DNA from: Whitmania pigra
Lineage: Eukaryota; Annelida; Clitellata; Hirudinida; Haemopidae
Direction: 5' to 3'
DNA: 64,000 nucleotides
Assembly (NCBI GenBank): GCA_021613335.1
Contig: JAJTWR010000205.1
Span: 490,001 to 554,000 of the forward strand
In this document: positions 23,607 through 54,081 of the stretch, piece by piece
Position numbering within the stretch: the stretch's first letter is position 1
Layout of the letters: each line of letters begins with the position of its first letter
The notes under the pieces: generated by a model
The model's input: the letters and a program-made list of their open reading frames with translations, nothing else
Told to the model about the DNA's origin: nothing
The model's database searches: none
Position numbers and translations under genes: made by a program

Positions 23607-26600
23607 TCAGGGCTCGTAGTCCTCGAGTTTCTTGGGCCAGTGAACTCTTCGTCCGGAGCGTGTTTGAGGTTGAGCCAGTGGTGTTGCTGGGTTGATAGCT
23701 GGGGATGGGTTGGTTGTGGGCGGAACTGAAGTCTGGGGCCGAATTGCTGGTTTCAGCCTGTCGATGGACACTGTGTCATTCCGGCCATTCTTCTTGACGA
23801 CGAAGTATTTCCGATGGCGTTCTTGGACGTCAAAGGGACCGTCGTATGGTGGGCTCAGCGGCGGTTTGTGAGAATCGACCCGGATGAATACTTGTGGTGT
23901 CGTGGCCAGGTCCTTCGGGATGTACGCGGGTTGTTGCCGTTGTCTTGGTTGTTGCGGCCTGAGACCCTGCATTTGCTCCCTCAGACGATCCACGAAGCCT
24001 GACTGTCCCATCGGCGGGTTGGAGTCGCTTGCTGGTGAAAACTCTCCTGGTAATCTCAACGCCGTCCCGTAGACCAGCTCGGCTGGAGAGCATTGAAGGT
24101 CTTCTTTGACGGTTGCCCGGATCCCCAGAAGAGCCATGGGTAGGAGATCTGTCCAGGTGTTGGTGGCGTTCTGTGCGATGAGTGCTGCCTTGAGTTGACG
24201 GTGGAAACGTTCCACCATTCCGTTAGCAGCAGGATGGTAGGCCGTTGTTTTTACGTGGCGGATGCCTAACAACTTGCACCACTGATGAAACATGTGTGAG
24301 GAAAATTGGCTACCCCGGTCCGTGGTGGTTTCCGGCACTCCAAAGTTGGAAATCCATGAGAGCATGAAATTCTTGACGATGGCTTCCGTTGAGGTGTCGG
24401 AAAGGGGTATAGCCATGGGCCATCTTGTGAATCGATCCACGCATGTGAGGATGTGTGTGTGTCCCTCCGACGACGGAAGTGGTCCCACCAGGTCCAAATG
24501 GATGTGTTGGAAGCGGCAGCTTGGCAGAGGGAATGTTGCTGGTGGCGTCGTAGTGTGTCGGTGGATCTTGCTCTTCTGGCACGCCAGACACTCTCGGCAC
24601 CATGCTCTGATGTCCTTGTCCATGCTCGGCCAGACGAAACGTTGCCTCACCAGTTTTGACGTTGCACGGGCACCTGGGTGTGATAAGGAGTGTAGGCTCA
24701 GAAATACCTTGTGACGCAGCTTCTCTGGTACGAGCGGTCTGTGCACTCCTGTTGAGACGTCGACGAAGATGTTGCCGTGGCTGGATGGTAGTGGGACCTC
24801 GATGATCTCCAGGGATGGCGTGTCGATCTGGAGCTGGGTCTCTGCAGCTTGGTGTGCGGCTATCTCTTGTAGATCGATGGTTGTGACGGCGTTGACGTCG
24901 GTGCGCGACAAGGCATCTGCCACGACATTCTGGTCTCCTTTGATGTGCCTGATGTCAGCTGCAAACTGACTGAGGAAATCCAGATGCCGCATTTCTCTGG
25001 GAGAGTACCGGCTGGATCCGCTCTTGTAAGCAAATGTGAGCGGCTTGTGGTCCGTGTAGATTGTAAATTGACGACCTTCCAGAAGGTGTTGGAAGTGCTT
25101 CACGGCCAGGTACATCGCCAACAGCTCTCTGCCAAACGTGCTGTACCGAGTCTCCGTCGGGCTGAACTTCTTGGAGAAAAACGCCACCGGTGTAGTGAGG
25201 CCACCTTGCACTTGTTCCAGGACCGCTCCAGCTGCATCGTCGGAAGCGTCTGTGAGGAGTTGTAGGTGGCTGTCCTTGTCCAAGAATGCGAGACGGGTGG
25301 CGGACTGCACAGCATCTTTGATTTTCTGGAATGCTTGCAACTGGACCGGGTTTAGAGACACTGCGGCCTTGCTCTTCGAGTTCTGCTTCTTGAACATGCT
25401 GGTCAAAGGAGCGAGCATGTCGGCGCAGTGCGGGATGAATCTCCTGTAGAAGTTGACCAGACCCACGAATCGCCGTAGTTGTGTAAGCGTCTCCGGTTGC
25501 TTGTACTCTGTGATGGCCTTGACATTGTCCGGAAGTGGCTGTATGCCGTCCGAACTCACAGAGTGTCCCAGAAATGTTGTGGATGCGACAGCAAACTCAC
25601 ACTTGTCCATGTTCACCGTGAGGTGGAAATCAGTGAACCTCTCCAGCACCTGCTCCAGATGTCCGAGATGCTCCTCCATCGACGAACTGGCAATTAGTAC
25701 GTCGTCGATGTAGACGAATACAAAATCTAGCCCTCGGAGTATCTCGTCCATGAAGCGCTGGAAAGACTGAGCTGCATTCCTGAGTCCGAATGGTAGCCGG
25801 ATGAATTCGTACAGGCCGAACGGTGTAGTGATGGCGGTCTTGGGTATGTCCTCTTCTGCGATGGGGATGTGGTGGTAGGCCCGGACGAGATCGATTCTGG
25901 AAAAGACCTGTGCGTTGGTCAGGCCGTTTGTGAAATCGTGTAGGTGAGGAATGGGGTATCTGTCCGGAACCGTCTGTGCATTCAGTGCTCTGTAATCCCC
26001 ACATGGTCTCCAGTCCCCTGAAGATTTTGGGACCATGTGCAGAGGTGATGACCATGGGCTGGAAGAGGGGCGGATGATTCCCAGCTGGAGCATGTGCTCG
26101 AACTCCGCCTTGGCCATCTTGAACTTGTCGGGGTGGAGACGGCGTGGCTTGGAGAATACAGGTGGGCCGTCTGTGACAATGTGATGTTTGACCTGATGCG
26201 TGACGCTCTCGTTGAAATTGGAAGGCCTGCCCAGTGACGGAAACTTCTCCAAAAGCCCTGTGATGAGGTTGGTTGTCGCTCGCGCCAGGTGGACGTGGGT
26301 TGGAGGTGCTGCACTGATTGCTCCCACGACCGATAGAGTTGTCTTGTTGTCTATGAGCCTCCTGTTGAACATGTCGACGTTCAGGTTGAAATGCCCCAGA
26401 AAATCTGCCCCAATGATTGGCGACTGCACATCGGCGACGACGAAGATCCACTGGAACTTACGTCTCAAACCCAAATCTAACGACAGGGATTTTTGACCGT
26501 AAGTCCTAATCGTCGTGCCGTTGGCAGCCTGCAGCGTGAAGGGTGATGTCTGGAGCGTGTGCTGGGGAGGCGGAGGGATGACGCTGACCTCAGACCCGGT

Positions 26601-26777
26601 GTCGACAAAAAACTTCAGGCCGTTGGAAACGTCATCGATGAGGAACAGGCGACTTCCATGATGTTGGCCAGAGGCAGCCGTCGCAGCTACTGCCCGGCCC
26701 TGGAGTTTGATGACTGGAAGGAGCAGGGCTGTTCGCAGCGTTGAGCCTTCTCCCGGTATGTGGCGTGGTACCAGCAC
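23607..26777 (-). CDS. Retrotransposon pol polyprotein (PR-RT-RH-IN), intact frame
   Basis: One uninterrupted frame of 1056 codons. It holds an aspartic protease ([14 protein letters not shown], Asp near residue 59), then reverse transcriptase (catalytic [11 protein letters not shown]), then RNase H ([16 protein letters not shown] and [10 protein letters not shown]). An integrase follows, with an HHCC zinc finger (HSLSHPG ... [11 protein letters not shown]), a core ([42 protein letters not shown]) and a C-terminal region ending LEDYEP. No inactivating change was seen in the motifs. Host spread would still need Gag from another copy. Confidence 0.95.
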   Translation of the reverse strand: MLVPRHIPGEGSTLRTALLLPVIKLQGRAVAATAASGQHHGSRLFLIDDVSNGLKFFVDTGSEVSVIPPPPQHTLQTSPFTLQAANGTTIRTYGQKSLSLDLGLRRKFQWIFVVADVQSPIIGADFLGHFNLNVDMFNRRLIDNKTTLSVVGAISAAPPTHVHLARATTNLITGLLEKFPSLGRPSNFNESVTHQVKHHIVTDGPPVFSKPRRLHPDKFKMAKAEFEHMLQLGIIRPSSSPWSSPLHMVPKSSGDWRPCGDYRALNAQTVPDRYPIPHLHDFTNGLTNAQVFSRIDLVRAYHHIPIAEEDIPKTAITTPFGLYEFIRLPFGLRNAAQSFQRFMDEILRGLDFVFVYIDDVLIASSSMEEHLGHLEQVLERFTDFHLTVNMDKCEFAVASTTFLGHSVSSDGIQPLPDNVKAITEYKQPETLTQLRRFVGLVNFYRRFIPHCADMLAPLTSMFKKQNSKSKAAVSLNPVQLQAFQKIKDAVQSATRLAFLDKDSHLQLLTDASDDAAGAVLEQVQGGLTTPVAFFSKKFSPTETRYSTFGRELLAMYLAVKHFQHLLEGRQFTIYTDHKPLTFAYKSGSSRYSPREMRHLDFLSQFAADIRHIKGDQNVVADALSRTDVNAVTTIDLQEIAAHQAAETQLQIDTPSLEIIEVPLPSSHGNIFVDVSTGVHRPLVPEKLRHKVFLSLHSLSHPGARATSKLVRQRFVWPSMDKDIRAWCRECLACQKSKIHRHTTTPPATFPLPSCRFQHIHLDLVGPLPSSEGHTHILTCVDRFTRWPMAIPLSDTSTEAIVKNFMLSWISNFGVPETTTDRGSQFSSHMFHQWCKLLGIRHVKTTAYHPAANGMVERFHRQLKAALIAQNATNTWTDLLPMALLGIRATVKEDLQCSPAELVYGTALRLPGEFSPASDSNPPMGQSGFVDRLREQMQGLRPQQPRQRQQPAYIPKDLATTPQVFIRVDSHKPPLSPPYDGPFDVQERHRKYFVVKKNGRNDTVSIDRLKPAIRPQTSVPPTTNPSPAINPATPLAQPQTRSGRRVHWPKKLEDYEP

Positions 26778-26944
26778 ATGCCCAGTGTGTTGCTGCGTCT
26801 TGCTTTGGATCTGCTTCTGCTGCGGGGTCGTGTGTGTCGCCTGGGTTCCCCTCGGGTGGTCTGTGGCCTGCGCTCTCTTCGGATTGTCTCTAGCCTGGTC
26901 AGCCGGTCGCTGATGTCCTGAAGCGTGAGGTTGAGGTATTCCAT
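26687..26944 (-). CDS. gag remnant with a CHCC-like zinc knuckle
   Basis: This 85-codon frame starts 16 bases after the primer-binding site. It holds a basic Arg/Ser-rich stretch followed by [19 protein letters not shown], the CsRn1-type gag zinc knuckle. The matrix and capsid portions, normally a few hundred residues, are absent. It overlaps the start of pol (26777) in another frame, which is where frameshifting would occur. Confidence 0.75.
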   Translation of the reverse strand: MEYLNLTLQDISDRLTRLETIRRERRPQTTRGEPRRHTRPRSRSRSKARRSNTLGMCWYHATYREKAQRCEQPCSFQSSNSRAGQ

Positions 26945-26959
26945 GCTGATCTCTTCTTT

Positions 26960-26972
26960 GTCGGGGTCACCA
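26960..26972 (-). other. Primer-binding site (tRNA-Trp-like)
   Basis: Directly inside the 5' LTR the minus strand reads tggtgaccccgac, 13 bases that match the 3' end of tRNA-Trp as used by CsRn1-type elements. The match stops there, earlier than the usual 16-18 bases. Confidence 0.65.
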
Positions 26973-26974
26973 AT

Positions 26975-27413
26975 TTGTAGCGTACGTAACTGATTACTAC
27001 AACTAAAATAGATTTATGATGCAAAGTTTATTTCATAAACAAGAAGTCAAATCAAATGAGAAAACAACGATATCAAGTCAAATGAGAAAACAAAGATATC
27101 AAGTCGAAAACGAAGAAGATAAAGGATCAAGTCAACAAAGGCCAAAGCACAAGGCCTGAGAAGAGATCACAGAAATCAAGCGAAGAGGAAGACCACTGAG
27201 GGCGAACGGATGAGTGTCTCCTCCTGGCTCCTTAAATAGACTATCGCTAGGCTTTGAAACAAAGGAGTCTACTGCTATTGGCTGAGTCACTGTTGCTGTC
27301 CTGCACGTTTGTGGCCTGGCGCAGTTGTGGGCCAAAGTTCTGTGTCCGAGTGTTGTGCGCTTGGAGCTTGTGTGATGATGCAAGTAGGACGAAGTTCAGT
27401 GTCCAACAATACT
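26975..27413 (-). repeat. 5' LTR of the Ty3/gypsy element
   Basis: Copy of 23135-23573 at an offset of 3840 bp. It supplies the promoter of the element in principle. It faces VTI1A and lies about 1.1 kb from the myosin start codon on the other side. Confidence 0.92.
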
Positions 27414-28494
27414 GTTTGTTTACGAGATGAAAGTTCACGTTATGAGTGTCTAAATGTTTTTTTAAATATTTTAACTAAATTCTTGTCATTTTTATAAATG
27501 CCAATATTGTGAGGAACCTCGGTGTAGAATTCCACTTCTTAAGCATTCAAATGGAATAATGCATTAAGAATTTTTAATGTTCGTCAATAAAAAAATCAAA
27601 ATAAAATATTCGTTTAAATAACACGATCGTCCATTTATTTTTAAATAGTAGAGTCCTTGATAGAGATAAGCTTGAGAGAAATAATTGGTAATTAGGACGT
27701 TTTTTAGATGCTGATTAAATCAGCATGGATCTCAGTGTGAGACCCAACAAGTAGAAAGTACTGACTATCAACCTGAAAGCACTGAAAGTAATTCAAACTT
27801 CCTAGAAAACATATCAACTACTTGCTTCTTCTTAATTTCCTAGAAGGGTGTTTATTTGGCCTTTTCTTTTCCGAAATTATCGACATTATTTGAAATGTCT
27901 AATTTCTCGTATAAAAATATTGTTTACCTCAAAAATTAAATAATACGCTCAAATACGGTGCAATGATTCATCGTAGAGTCAAATTATGAATTGGGCGAGA
28001 AATCTCCAGCTAGAAAACTAATTCTTCTGTAAATTTGGGTTCCTTACGTCGTCTCGAAGAAGCATTGAATAGAAGGGAGCCATTTATTCTTTGACTACGC
28101 TCCTAGTATTTAAGATAACATTAACTTCCTAGTTGTCGGTAGGATAACTAGCTGGCTGTGTTTATCTGTGTTTTACTAATTGCGATCTCATATTTACTTA
28201 AGCGTTAACAATGTTTAATAATATTTATTGATGTTCTACTAAAGAACTTGCGATTTGATTTTGATTTTTGAAGGAATCCAACTCAACAAGGTAATTTCGT
28301 GTGCGTGACTTTTTTGTCGCTTGTCACACCCTTTTCTGCTGCTCCATTTTTTCAGCATTTATTCGTTCATAATTGCTTTCAACTCGTTGGATTTTACCAT
28401 CAACGGTCATTTATAGTCAGCCAAAGTCGTCAAGTATTCTGTTATTTTTGTTAAAATTTCTAAAATTTCTTTTCCGCCGATTTGGAATTGAAAG
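27414..28494. other. Upstream region of the myosin gene
   Basis: About 1.1 kb of AT-rich DNA between the LTR element and the myosin start codon. It should hold the myosin promoter and 5'UTR. No TATA box, CpG patch or upstream exon could be supported. Confidence 0.35.
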
Positions 28495-45933
<17,439 letters not shown>

Positions 45934-46916
45934 AGGCTACGGGGATGATGATGATGATGATGATGATGCAGGAAAGGACGACGGTGATGATAACGATACT
46001 CATTCATTTTTATATCATCGTATTTATTGTGGAATTCTGTTTTATATCGGATATTGTGATGGTGATGATGATGAAGAAGATGAAGATGATGATGACGATG
46101 AAGATGATGATGATGATGATGATGATGAAGATGAAGATGATGATGACGACTTTGACGAATAGGCTTGAATTCCAGATTTGTTGAATAGTGCTTATTGATT
46201 TTCTATGATTTGATATTTAATTGTTAAATTGATGTCAGCCTATTGATGAACAGTTGGAGTTAGTAGAATATTACCAATCTAGTTTTATATTTAGTTATAG
46301 TTATGATTTTATTGCCGAAGTAAAAAATAAATGGAGGTAAAGGCTACGGTGATGATATGTCTCATGACAGACGTTAGTTTAAAGGTTTCTTACCTCAAAG
46401 GGTAATTATATTATACCACATAATCGTGTGAGTTCCAGTAATTCGTGAGGTCGTGTTAACTTATTTTGTTTTATGTTTAATTAGTTACAAAAAATTCTGT
46501 GTAGTTAAAATAGTTTAATAAACTCATATCCAAGTTTATACATAATATGTTTTTGAATGTTTGAATGTTTGTATGTTTTCAAATAAATACTCGAGTTGAA
46601 TATGTGTCTTTTTTAAATCTTCGACGAACTCTGTTTAATGTTTAAACAGTGAAACGGTTAACAAATAATAATTGGCTTAATAATAAAGTCATTAAATTTA
46701 ATTAATAAACTGGTTTAATTAAAGTGTAATAATAAACTATGATTCAGAGAGTGAGGGAGTGAATTTATTTTTTAGCAGTTTCCAACTTCATGCATCCGAT
46801 GATCCATTTTTGATGAAATGCTATTTGAAAATTGTAGAATCAGAAAATTAATGCAAGTAATTTAAAGAAATTAAATCCCAGTGCAGATAAATAAGCAAAC
46901 AAAAGCGTCATCGCAT
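45934..46916 (+). other. Myosin 3' flank with GAT microsatellites
   Basis: The likely 3'UTR begins at 45934. GAT tracts lie at about 45942-45968 and 46057-46150. AATAAA occurs near 46325 and 46582. No exon of another gene was seen. Confidence 0.4.
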
Positions 46917-47190
46917 TACTTAAGTAGGATCGAATTTCTTAAATATTCCACTGAATGTCATTTGTCCAATCGGACCACTAACTTCGCCTTCTGAAGGGCT
47001 CCAAGTTGACCTGTGACCTTCAAACTGGGTCAGTATCAACGGTTTCTCGACAAACTTATTTAACTGCTTGATGAGATTTAAAGCTATTTTAGCTCCATCA
47101 ATGTCGATATCGATTTGGATGGAGCTCGGTAGGTCAATGGACCTTCCATTGTTTTGCTCAACTGCCTCGTAGGTCCGTCTCGTGCGCACT
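46917..47190 (-). CDS. Possible terminal exon of an unidentified minus-strand gene
   Basis: An open block of about 90 codons begins after a good acceptor (aatcacag) at 47191 and ends in a stop at its lower edge. The protein is well mixed and looks coding: it includes DLPSSIQIDIDIDGAKIAL and SGPIGQMTFSGIFKKFDPT. No family was recognised. No upstream exon in phase could be found on the minus strand, so it may be a pseudogene remnant. Confidence 0.35.
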
Positions 47191-47690
47191 GTGATTAATT
47201 TTTAACTAACTTTAATAACTATTGTTATTTTTAATTATTTAATTATTATTATTATTACGTAAAGGTAAACGTAGTGTCAAATGGCCTCTCTTGCCGATAC
47301 CATTCGATGGTTTTTCAGTATAGCACAGTGGTATTATTGCGCAATTATCGAATGAATTCCGGATCCTCAATGAAGTTTTATGGAATTTTTTGCTTCAATA
47401 ACGATGACGAATAAATAAATAAATTACTTACTTACTTAATTAATTAATTAACAATTCCTAACACACAATTCTTAGTTTATCTTAATTAAGGACAACTTTT
47501 TCAAGCAGAATTGTGTATTAAGAATTGTTAAGATGATCCACTTGGCACCCGATGCTTAGGACACACGCGACAGGTTCTGAGGGCAGGAGCACTGGCCACA
47601 TCATCGTTATCATTATCATGATTAATATCATCATCACCATCATCATCGCCATCATTCGTTATCATTAATCATCATTATCAACATTTGCAG

Positions 47691-47747
47691 CATAGAAATC
47701 GTAACATCAGGAACAGCGGTTCCGTGCTGGGCATTCGTCTAAGTTGA
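47691..47747 (+). CDS. Candidate alternative last exon of the myosin gene
   Basis: A clean acceptor (acatttgcag) opens a short exon with stops in both usable frames. Joined to exon 28 (phase 0) it gives HRNRNIRNSGSVLGIRLS-stop. Joined to a gtaaag donor that overlaps the TAA of exon 29 it gives SIEIVTSGTAVPCWAFV-stop. Either would replace the annotated end of the protein. There is no transcript evidence. Confidence 0.3.
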   Translation, partial: HRNRNIRNSGSVLGIRLS

Positions 47748-49709
47748 CTGTAAGCTTTACATGTTATTATATTTATAATGTTGATAAATCATAATAATTT
47801 TGTTTCTTGGATTTATTTTTATAGATAACATCTGCAATTCTGACTTATTTGAGAGACACAAGTAATATTTCTTCTTCAGAAATGAACTTTCCAAACTCGA
47901 GCAGTTTAGTGAATTGAGAAGGGATTTTTTTTTACAAAAGTTCAACTTAAATTGAATTTTTTAAAATTATAAAACAGCATTATAAAAAGCTTCGTGTTTT
48001 TATTAGTAAATAAATTTTATTTTAATTTTTTTTTAAATAAAACTCACTGATAATCTAAATCATTAATCTAAATAGTAGCTAAAAATCTAAAATCTGATCG
48101 GCTTCGGAGAAATTAAAAACAAGATAATCAAAGCATCGCAGACATTTTAAATATAGCACGAGATTGATATGATTATCAAGCAACATGGCAGGATGTTTGA
48201 AGCACTGGATAATGTCAACTGATGTTACTGGTTGCGTTTTTTATAAAAATCTTCTTTTAATTACTAACATTCACTTTTTCTTTGTGAAATAAAATATAAA
48301 TATGATGTTCGTTAGTTTCTGTTTCCTGGAATTAAGTATTTATCATTTGTAATTGCTGTTAATTATCGTCATTATAAACGAGGTTGTAAATAAATTGTGA
48401 AGAACGATTATCAAGATTATTATAGGACCTCTTAGGATCATTGAGCCGCTCATGCAATAATCTTAATTTGTTATTATTGCATCATTATTTATTTTACCTT
48501 TTTTCATGATGTTTCTCGTTAAAATGTTATAGCTTTTAACTTAAATTTTCTTTTTTTTTTAAATTTATATTAAATTACAATAATTTAGCATATCCATGCG
48601 CCTTTGAGTTTAATGCGTAATGTTTATTTTTTTGAACTTTTTCGAAAAGGGCATTTAAAAAAATCGATAATTCATCCTCCGACAAAAGTTGTTTTGTAAC
48701 ATCAAAATAATATTAGTTAATTACCCCAAACTGGCAGCGACATACCTAAAGATTTTGGCAGCCGGGGCAAAACCGATGATTTACTACCCCCTCCGATCAA
48801 AATAACCAATTTTCACCCCAATTACCAGCTGGGCATGGCTAATCCATTGGACACTTAGGTGTGCATAACATTTGTAGCTTTAACTGCAAAGAATGCCCCT
48901 ATTGAGTCGATACTATTTCCAAAACTGTAACAATATTTTCCGGTAAGAGCGACATTCCCATTTCAGTTCACAGCATCCCGCTTATGCCCAGATGACAACA
49001 ATTATGAGAAAAGAGAAGAGAAAGAGAAAGGCCAGGCACTCGTAATGGATCGGCGGTCAGACGATTTCGATTAAGAGAGCAACTTTCACCTGAATCTTGC
49101 GCACACCTGTAGGGTTATTATACGTCGATTTTTAAAAAGGCAAACTTTATTCGCTTAACTCATCAATGAAATGCTCGTAAGTCGATAAAACGGTAACGTG
49201 TCGTGTATAGCGGACGTTGATTAGCGGAATAATTGTAAGGTTTTTCGATCAAAATCAAGAACATTATTGGTATTACGTCTCAAGGCTTTGCGTATTCACG
49301 AGGACAAACACTTTTATGTCGCTCAGAGTTCACAAGAGGAACTGTTCTAAAATCTAATTAATTCCTCGCATTGTGAATTAATAAGTCTCCTAGTCATCGA
49401 AACTCTTATCGCGTGGCTCCGTTTTTGAGTCAAATGATTAGTTAATATTCATGACGTTTTTGCTATCGACTCCGACATAATTGGCCTTTTCATAGACATC
49501 GCAGCGGCCTTTATGAATCTACATTTAAATAGGCTACTTTGTTTGGTAACTTCATTTTATAGCAACAGGGTAAGTACTGCCGCTTAGTCATGAGATAAGA
49601 CAGAAACTAATAACGCTTATTGGATTAAACTAGCCAAGTACGGATAAAGGAAATCGGTTTTGAATTGTTGCAAATTTAAGTTTTCACGGGAATTATATAC
49701 AAGGCAAAG
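47748..49709. other. Spacer before the flippase gene
   Basis: AT-rich DNA without a supported exon. Two less AT-rich patches, about 48725-48860 and 48980-49110, have no readable open frame. The flippase promoter should lie in the right part. Confidence 0.35.
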
Positions 49710-52700
49710 ATGAAAATTCTAAACTGCAGAGGAGACGGCGAAGGTAAACTAGTATAAAATTCTCCGTTATTTAAATATTTTCCTCCAAAAATTTAGTTCT
49801 TTGTCGCTTTCGAGAAGCTATTGTAATTTTAAAGACGAACTTACTTTGAAAAGTCGGCGCTTACTGAAATTCACGTGACGAATAAAACATTTTATGTACA
49901 TAAAATATGCTGGAATGATTCCGCCTGTTGGGCTGTTTTCCTACCGGACCAGATTGCAAATGCTGTGAATTCGGATGGCCGATATCTTGTGGAATAAATA
50001 AATGCAAAACGTAAAAGTTATTAGATGTTTTGAATAGATTTTTAACCATTAAGATTGACATTCATCTGCTTTTTGATCGTTCTGCTGCAACATACTTTTA
50101 AATGATAAACTCCGTTGAATATTTCTTTTGGCACTTCTTATGGCCCTGGCCAGCCAAATAAGTTCAGCCGGAATTTCATTGTTTTCAGGCCGGTTGATTT
50201 CAATTGTTGCAAGAAATTTGTAAAGCAGAAACAATAACATCTGTTTCAGCTGTCTGATGCAAATTCCACTCAACATCTAAGCTTTAGATGTTCGATTTTG
50301 CACGTTTCGAATAATATTTGTTTTTTTAAATTCTTTCCAGGCGTGGAGACCAATGGATTGAATGATTTTGATGTTGAGATTCTTCAAGGCAACCCAAACA
50401 TGAGAACAGTTTACCTAAACAGACAGCAACCAACCAAATACATCTCCAACAAAATTAGGTTAGACAGTAATTGCATCTTGTTTTTAAATTTGGTGACTAG
50501 TCAAACTGAATCATTAAAATTTAATAACTTAATGCATAATTTTGCATCGTCGTTATTACACTATTGTCAGATTAGTTAACTGATTCATTAAGTATATTAA
50601 TGCATTCATCAACATTATTGTAAATCCTTAAATTAATTTTGACTTTTCTTTTCAGTACTGCAAAATACAGCCCATTGCTGTTCATTCCAAAGTTTCTGTT
50701 TGAGCAGTTCAGGAGATATGCAAATCTATTCTTCCTCTTTATAGCCCTTCTTCAGGTAATCTTCATTAGCATATATTATGATCGTGCCTCCTTAATTATT
50801 CATGGCAGCTAAGGCTGATTCTTGGTAACTAGAGCTAATTACATTATCTTCTGCCCAATGAATATTAATATTTAACATGCACGAATATTGACCACATACT
50901 TGGCATGCTCAGTTGAAGTGAATGTAAATGCACAAGTTGAGGAAACTTCCCTTGCATCTTTAAAAAGTTTAAATTGCTTTTGTAATTTGTGGTTTTTCCA
51001 CCTGAAACTTTATCTTATTTTAACTCAATCGATATCCCTATCTATCTAACTATCTATCTATATACCTATGTATCTATCAATCTATCTATCTATCTATCTT
51101 TCTGAATGTAGCTATCTGTCTGTTGTTGTCTGCTTATATCTATTTATAAGTTTCCTTCTAAATCTGTCTGTATCTATCTAAATGTATCTAAATATCATCA
51201 TCAATTTACTTCATTCCATCGACTATCCGTCTAACTATATCTAAATACCATCGATTTATTCCATTTCGACGACTCCCGAACGTGCAAATTCGTCTTTCGA
51301 TCTTCGACTTTAATTTTCGATTTCCTTCGAAAGCAAATCCCCGGAGTGTCTCCTACGGGTCAGTTCACCACTGCCATACCCTTGCTCCTCATCCTCAGTG
51401 TGTCTGCCCTGAAAGAGATTTTTGAAGACATAGTGAGTTATGTCCATTTACTCTAATCATAATAATAAATGCTTATTTACTCTAATTATAATAATTAATG
51501 CTTATCTACTCTGATTATAATAACCAATGCTAATTTGTCGTCTGGTTGGTTCGTTGATGAGCACGTTCTGCTGTCGGTTGCAGATGATATTTAACGTGGA
51601 GTTCCTGACATTTGCACTGGCCTTTGTTTTCTCGCGGCCTTCGTAATATTTTATCTTGCCACGAATGTTGTAACAATTTATTGTGGAATTTTTTTTATAT
51701 ATATATATATAATATATATAAAATATTACGGCATAACATTCATCTCAAAAGTCAAAACCCAGTTCGATGATAATTGCGTTTGTTTTGTGTTATATATATA
51801 TATATATTTTTGTTTTTTGCAAATATTCACATGAAATCATTACTCATGTAGTGATATAATTACATGCTTTTCGAAATTCAACGACAGTAAAATAGCAACA
51901 TTGTTTTCATCAAAGTTGTTTTTTGTGCAATCCATCCAAACGAATGCATCTGTTATTTCCTCGACAAATTAAACATTAAGTGGAATCAAATTTCCCGTTT
52001 AATTTCTCGACTAATAACGTCAAACTTTCCACAGAAACGGAGACGAGCAGACGACGAGACGAACAGACGGAAAGTGTGGAGTGAGTGACGGTTTTTTTGT
52101 CGAGTTTTATTAACATAACTTGTATTATTATATTGTTTTATTACATTACATTATAATATTATTAGCTTATTATTTTTTAAAGTTTTCATTAATAAGTTGT
52201 GTCATTACATTATGCTGTAATATTGTTGAATAATAATATTATTAGTTACTATTAGTTTACTAGTTTATTCATCACATCGAGTGGAACTGCAATGGTATTC
52301 GCAAAAGGGCTTTTACTTCTCGTTTGGTTCGATTTATTGGGTTGTTGCATGATTTCGTGCCGTTTTACATAAAACCCTTTTTGTTTCCTACAATGACTTT
52401 TTGGATATTTGGTTAATAAATATATATAATAAATGTAATAAATGTAGCCCTTATGAATATATAATATATATATTATATATGTAATATGTAGCATTTATGA
52501 ATTTATAATATATATATTATATATGTAATGTGTAAAGGTTGTTATTGAAAAAATAGTTTTTTCGTGATGGCACGAACTTAAGCGACAACCTAATATTTGA
52601 TTGGTTACCTATTTAGTACTTAGTAAATTATTTACAATTATTATTTAGTTAAATTATTTACAAATACTATGTAGTTACTTATTTGTATTCAGCAATCCAA

Positions 52701-54048
52701 AGCAATCAAAGCTGTTGTAATGAACAGGATTACGATCACGTAATTATCCGTCGACATTTTTTATTCCTTGGAATTGCTTTATTTATTTATTGTGCCGTTA
52801 TAACCATTACATTTAACTTAATTAATCGTTAATAACTATTGTAAGTGCTTTATTTATTGTGTCTTTTACAACCATTACACTTAACTTAATTAATTATTAA
52901 TTAGTCGGTGTGACCGTTAATAATAAAGATGTTACATTTAAGATGAGATAATATTCAAATACTCTAGATGCTGCTGAAAATATTTATACAATATGATATG
53001 ATGCTGATGGTGATAATGATGGTGATGGTAATGTAGATTTGCATGATGCATCACCAGAATGATGCACTTGATACGTCATCTTCCTCATTTATCACCATCC
53101 CCCATAGATCATCATTAAACCCGTTGTTACTGTTGATTTCAATATTTTACACAATCATCATTGCCACCATCAATGTATCCATATAAATCATCATCATCAT
53201 CGTCCATCTCAGTATGATCAATTGCTGCTCTCGCGGCAACATCATCGACAACGACAACGTCATCAACAGTAACAATAATAACAACATTAATAATAACGTT
53301 AATAACAACAACATTAATAATAGCAACAATAATATTAACAATAATAACTGAATCTTATCAGGTGATCGTAACCTGTGCAACAGATGTTCCACTGTTTGTA
53401 CAACTTCAAACAAAGCCCGTTGTTAATTAACTCCAGTTCAATAATCAACATTAAATATTTAAATATTTATTATTTAATATTTACACTAAAAGCAATGAAA
53501 TGATAATTTTTCATAACTCATTAGTTGCACAGCTCCCGCTTCTTGCTGTTTGTTTAGCTGTGACTGTCGCGTTCTTCTTCTTCGTCATCACTCTCTTCAC
53601 TGCCATTCGCAACCATTACCATCTCTGTCATCATCACCAATGCATCAGACATCATTGTCATCATCATCATCATTATCATCATGACAGCCATCATTATCAT
53701 CATCATCTTCATCATCAGCCATCATTATCATAGTAACATCATCATCATACCAGTCATATTATCATCATCATCATCATAATCATAGTCATTTCCACCCATC
53801 AGCCCTGAGGGACCAGGGATGGAAGGAGGTCGAGTGGCGACATGTGGTCGTTGGTGACTTTGTGAAGGTCCTCAATGAGCAGTTCTTCCCTGCCGATGTT
53901 GTTCTGATGTCGTCGAGGTTTGTTGTTATTATTATCGTTTATTATTATTATTATTATTGTTATTATTATTGTTTATTGTTATTATTATTATTATTATTAT
54001 TGTTATTATTATTATTATTATTGTTATTATTATTGTTATTATTATTGT

Positions 54049-54081
<33 letters not shown>

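Larger units (their letters stand above)
23135..27413 (-). mobile_element. Ty3/gypsy LTR retrotransposon, CsRn1-like, gag-deleted
   Basis: A 4.28-kb element lies on the minus strand between two 439-bp direct repeats that differ at about one base (23403 versus 27243). It has a primer-binding site, a short gag remnant, and a full-length pol that overlaps the remnant in another frame. The purine-rich tract before the 3' LTR reads ggtggggg (about 23574-23581 on the minus strand). The near-identical LTRs imply a recent insertion. No target-site duplication was found, which is odd for so young a copy. A zinc-knuckle form of C-H-C-C type and a Trp-tRNA-like primer site point to the CsRn1 group. Confidence 0.93.

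Noticed and set aside
25630..26451. 273-codon frame inside the retrotransposon
   Set aside because: Shadow of the pol frame in another phase; no domain motifs.
50049..50276. 75-codon minus-strand frame with coding-like composition
   Set aside because: It lies in the first flippase intron, has no recognised motif and no partner exon. Kept only as a weak possibility.
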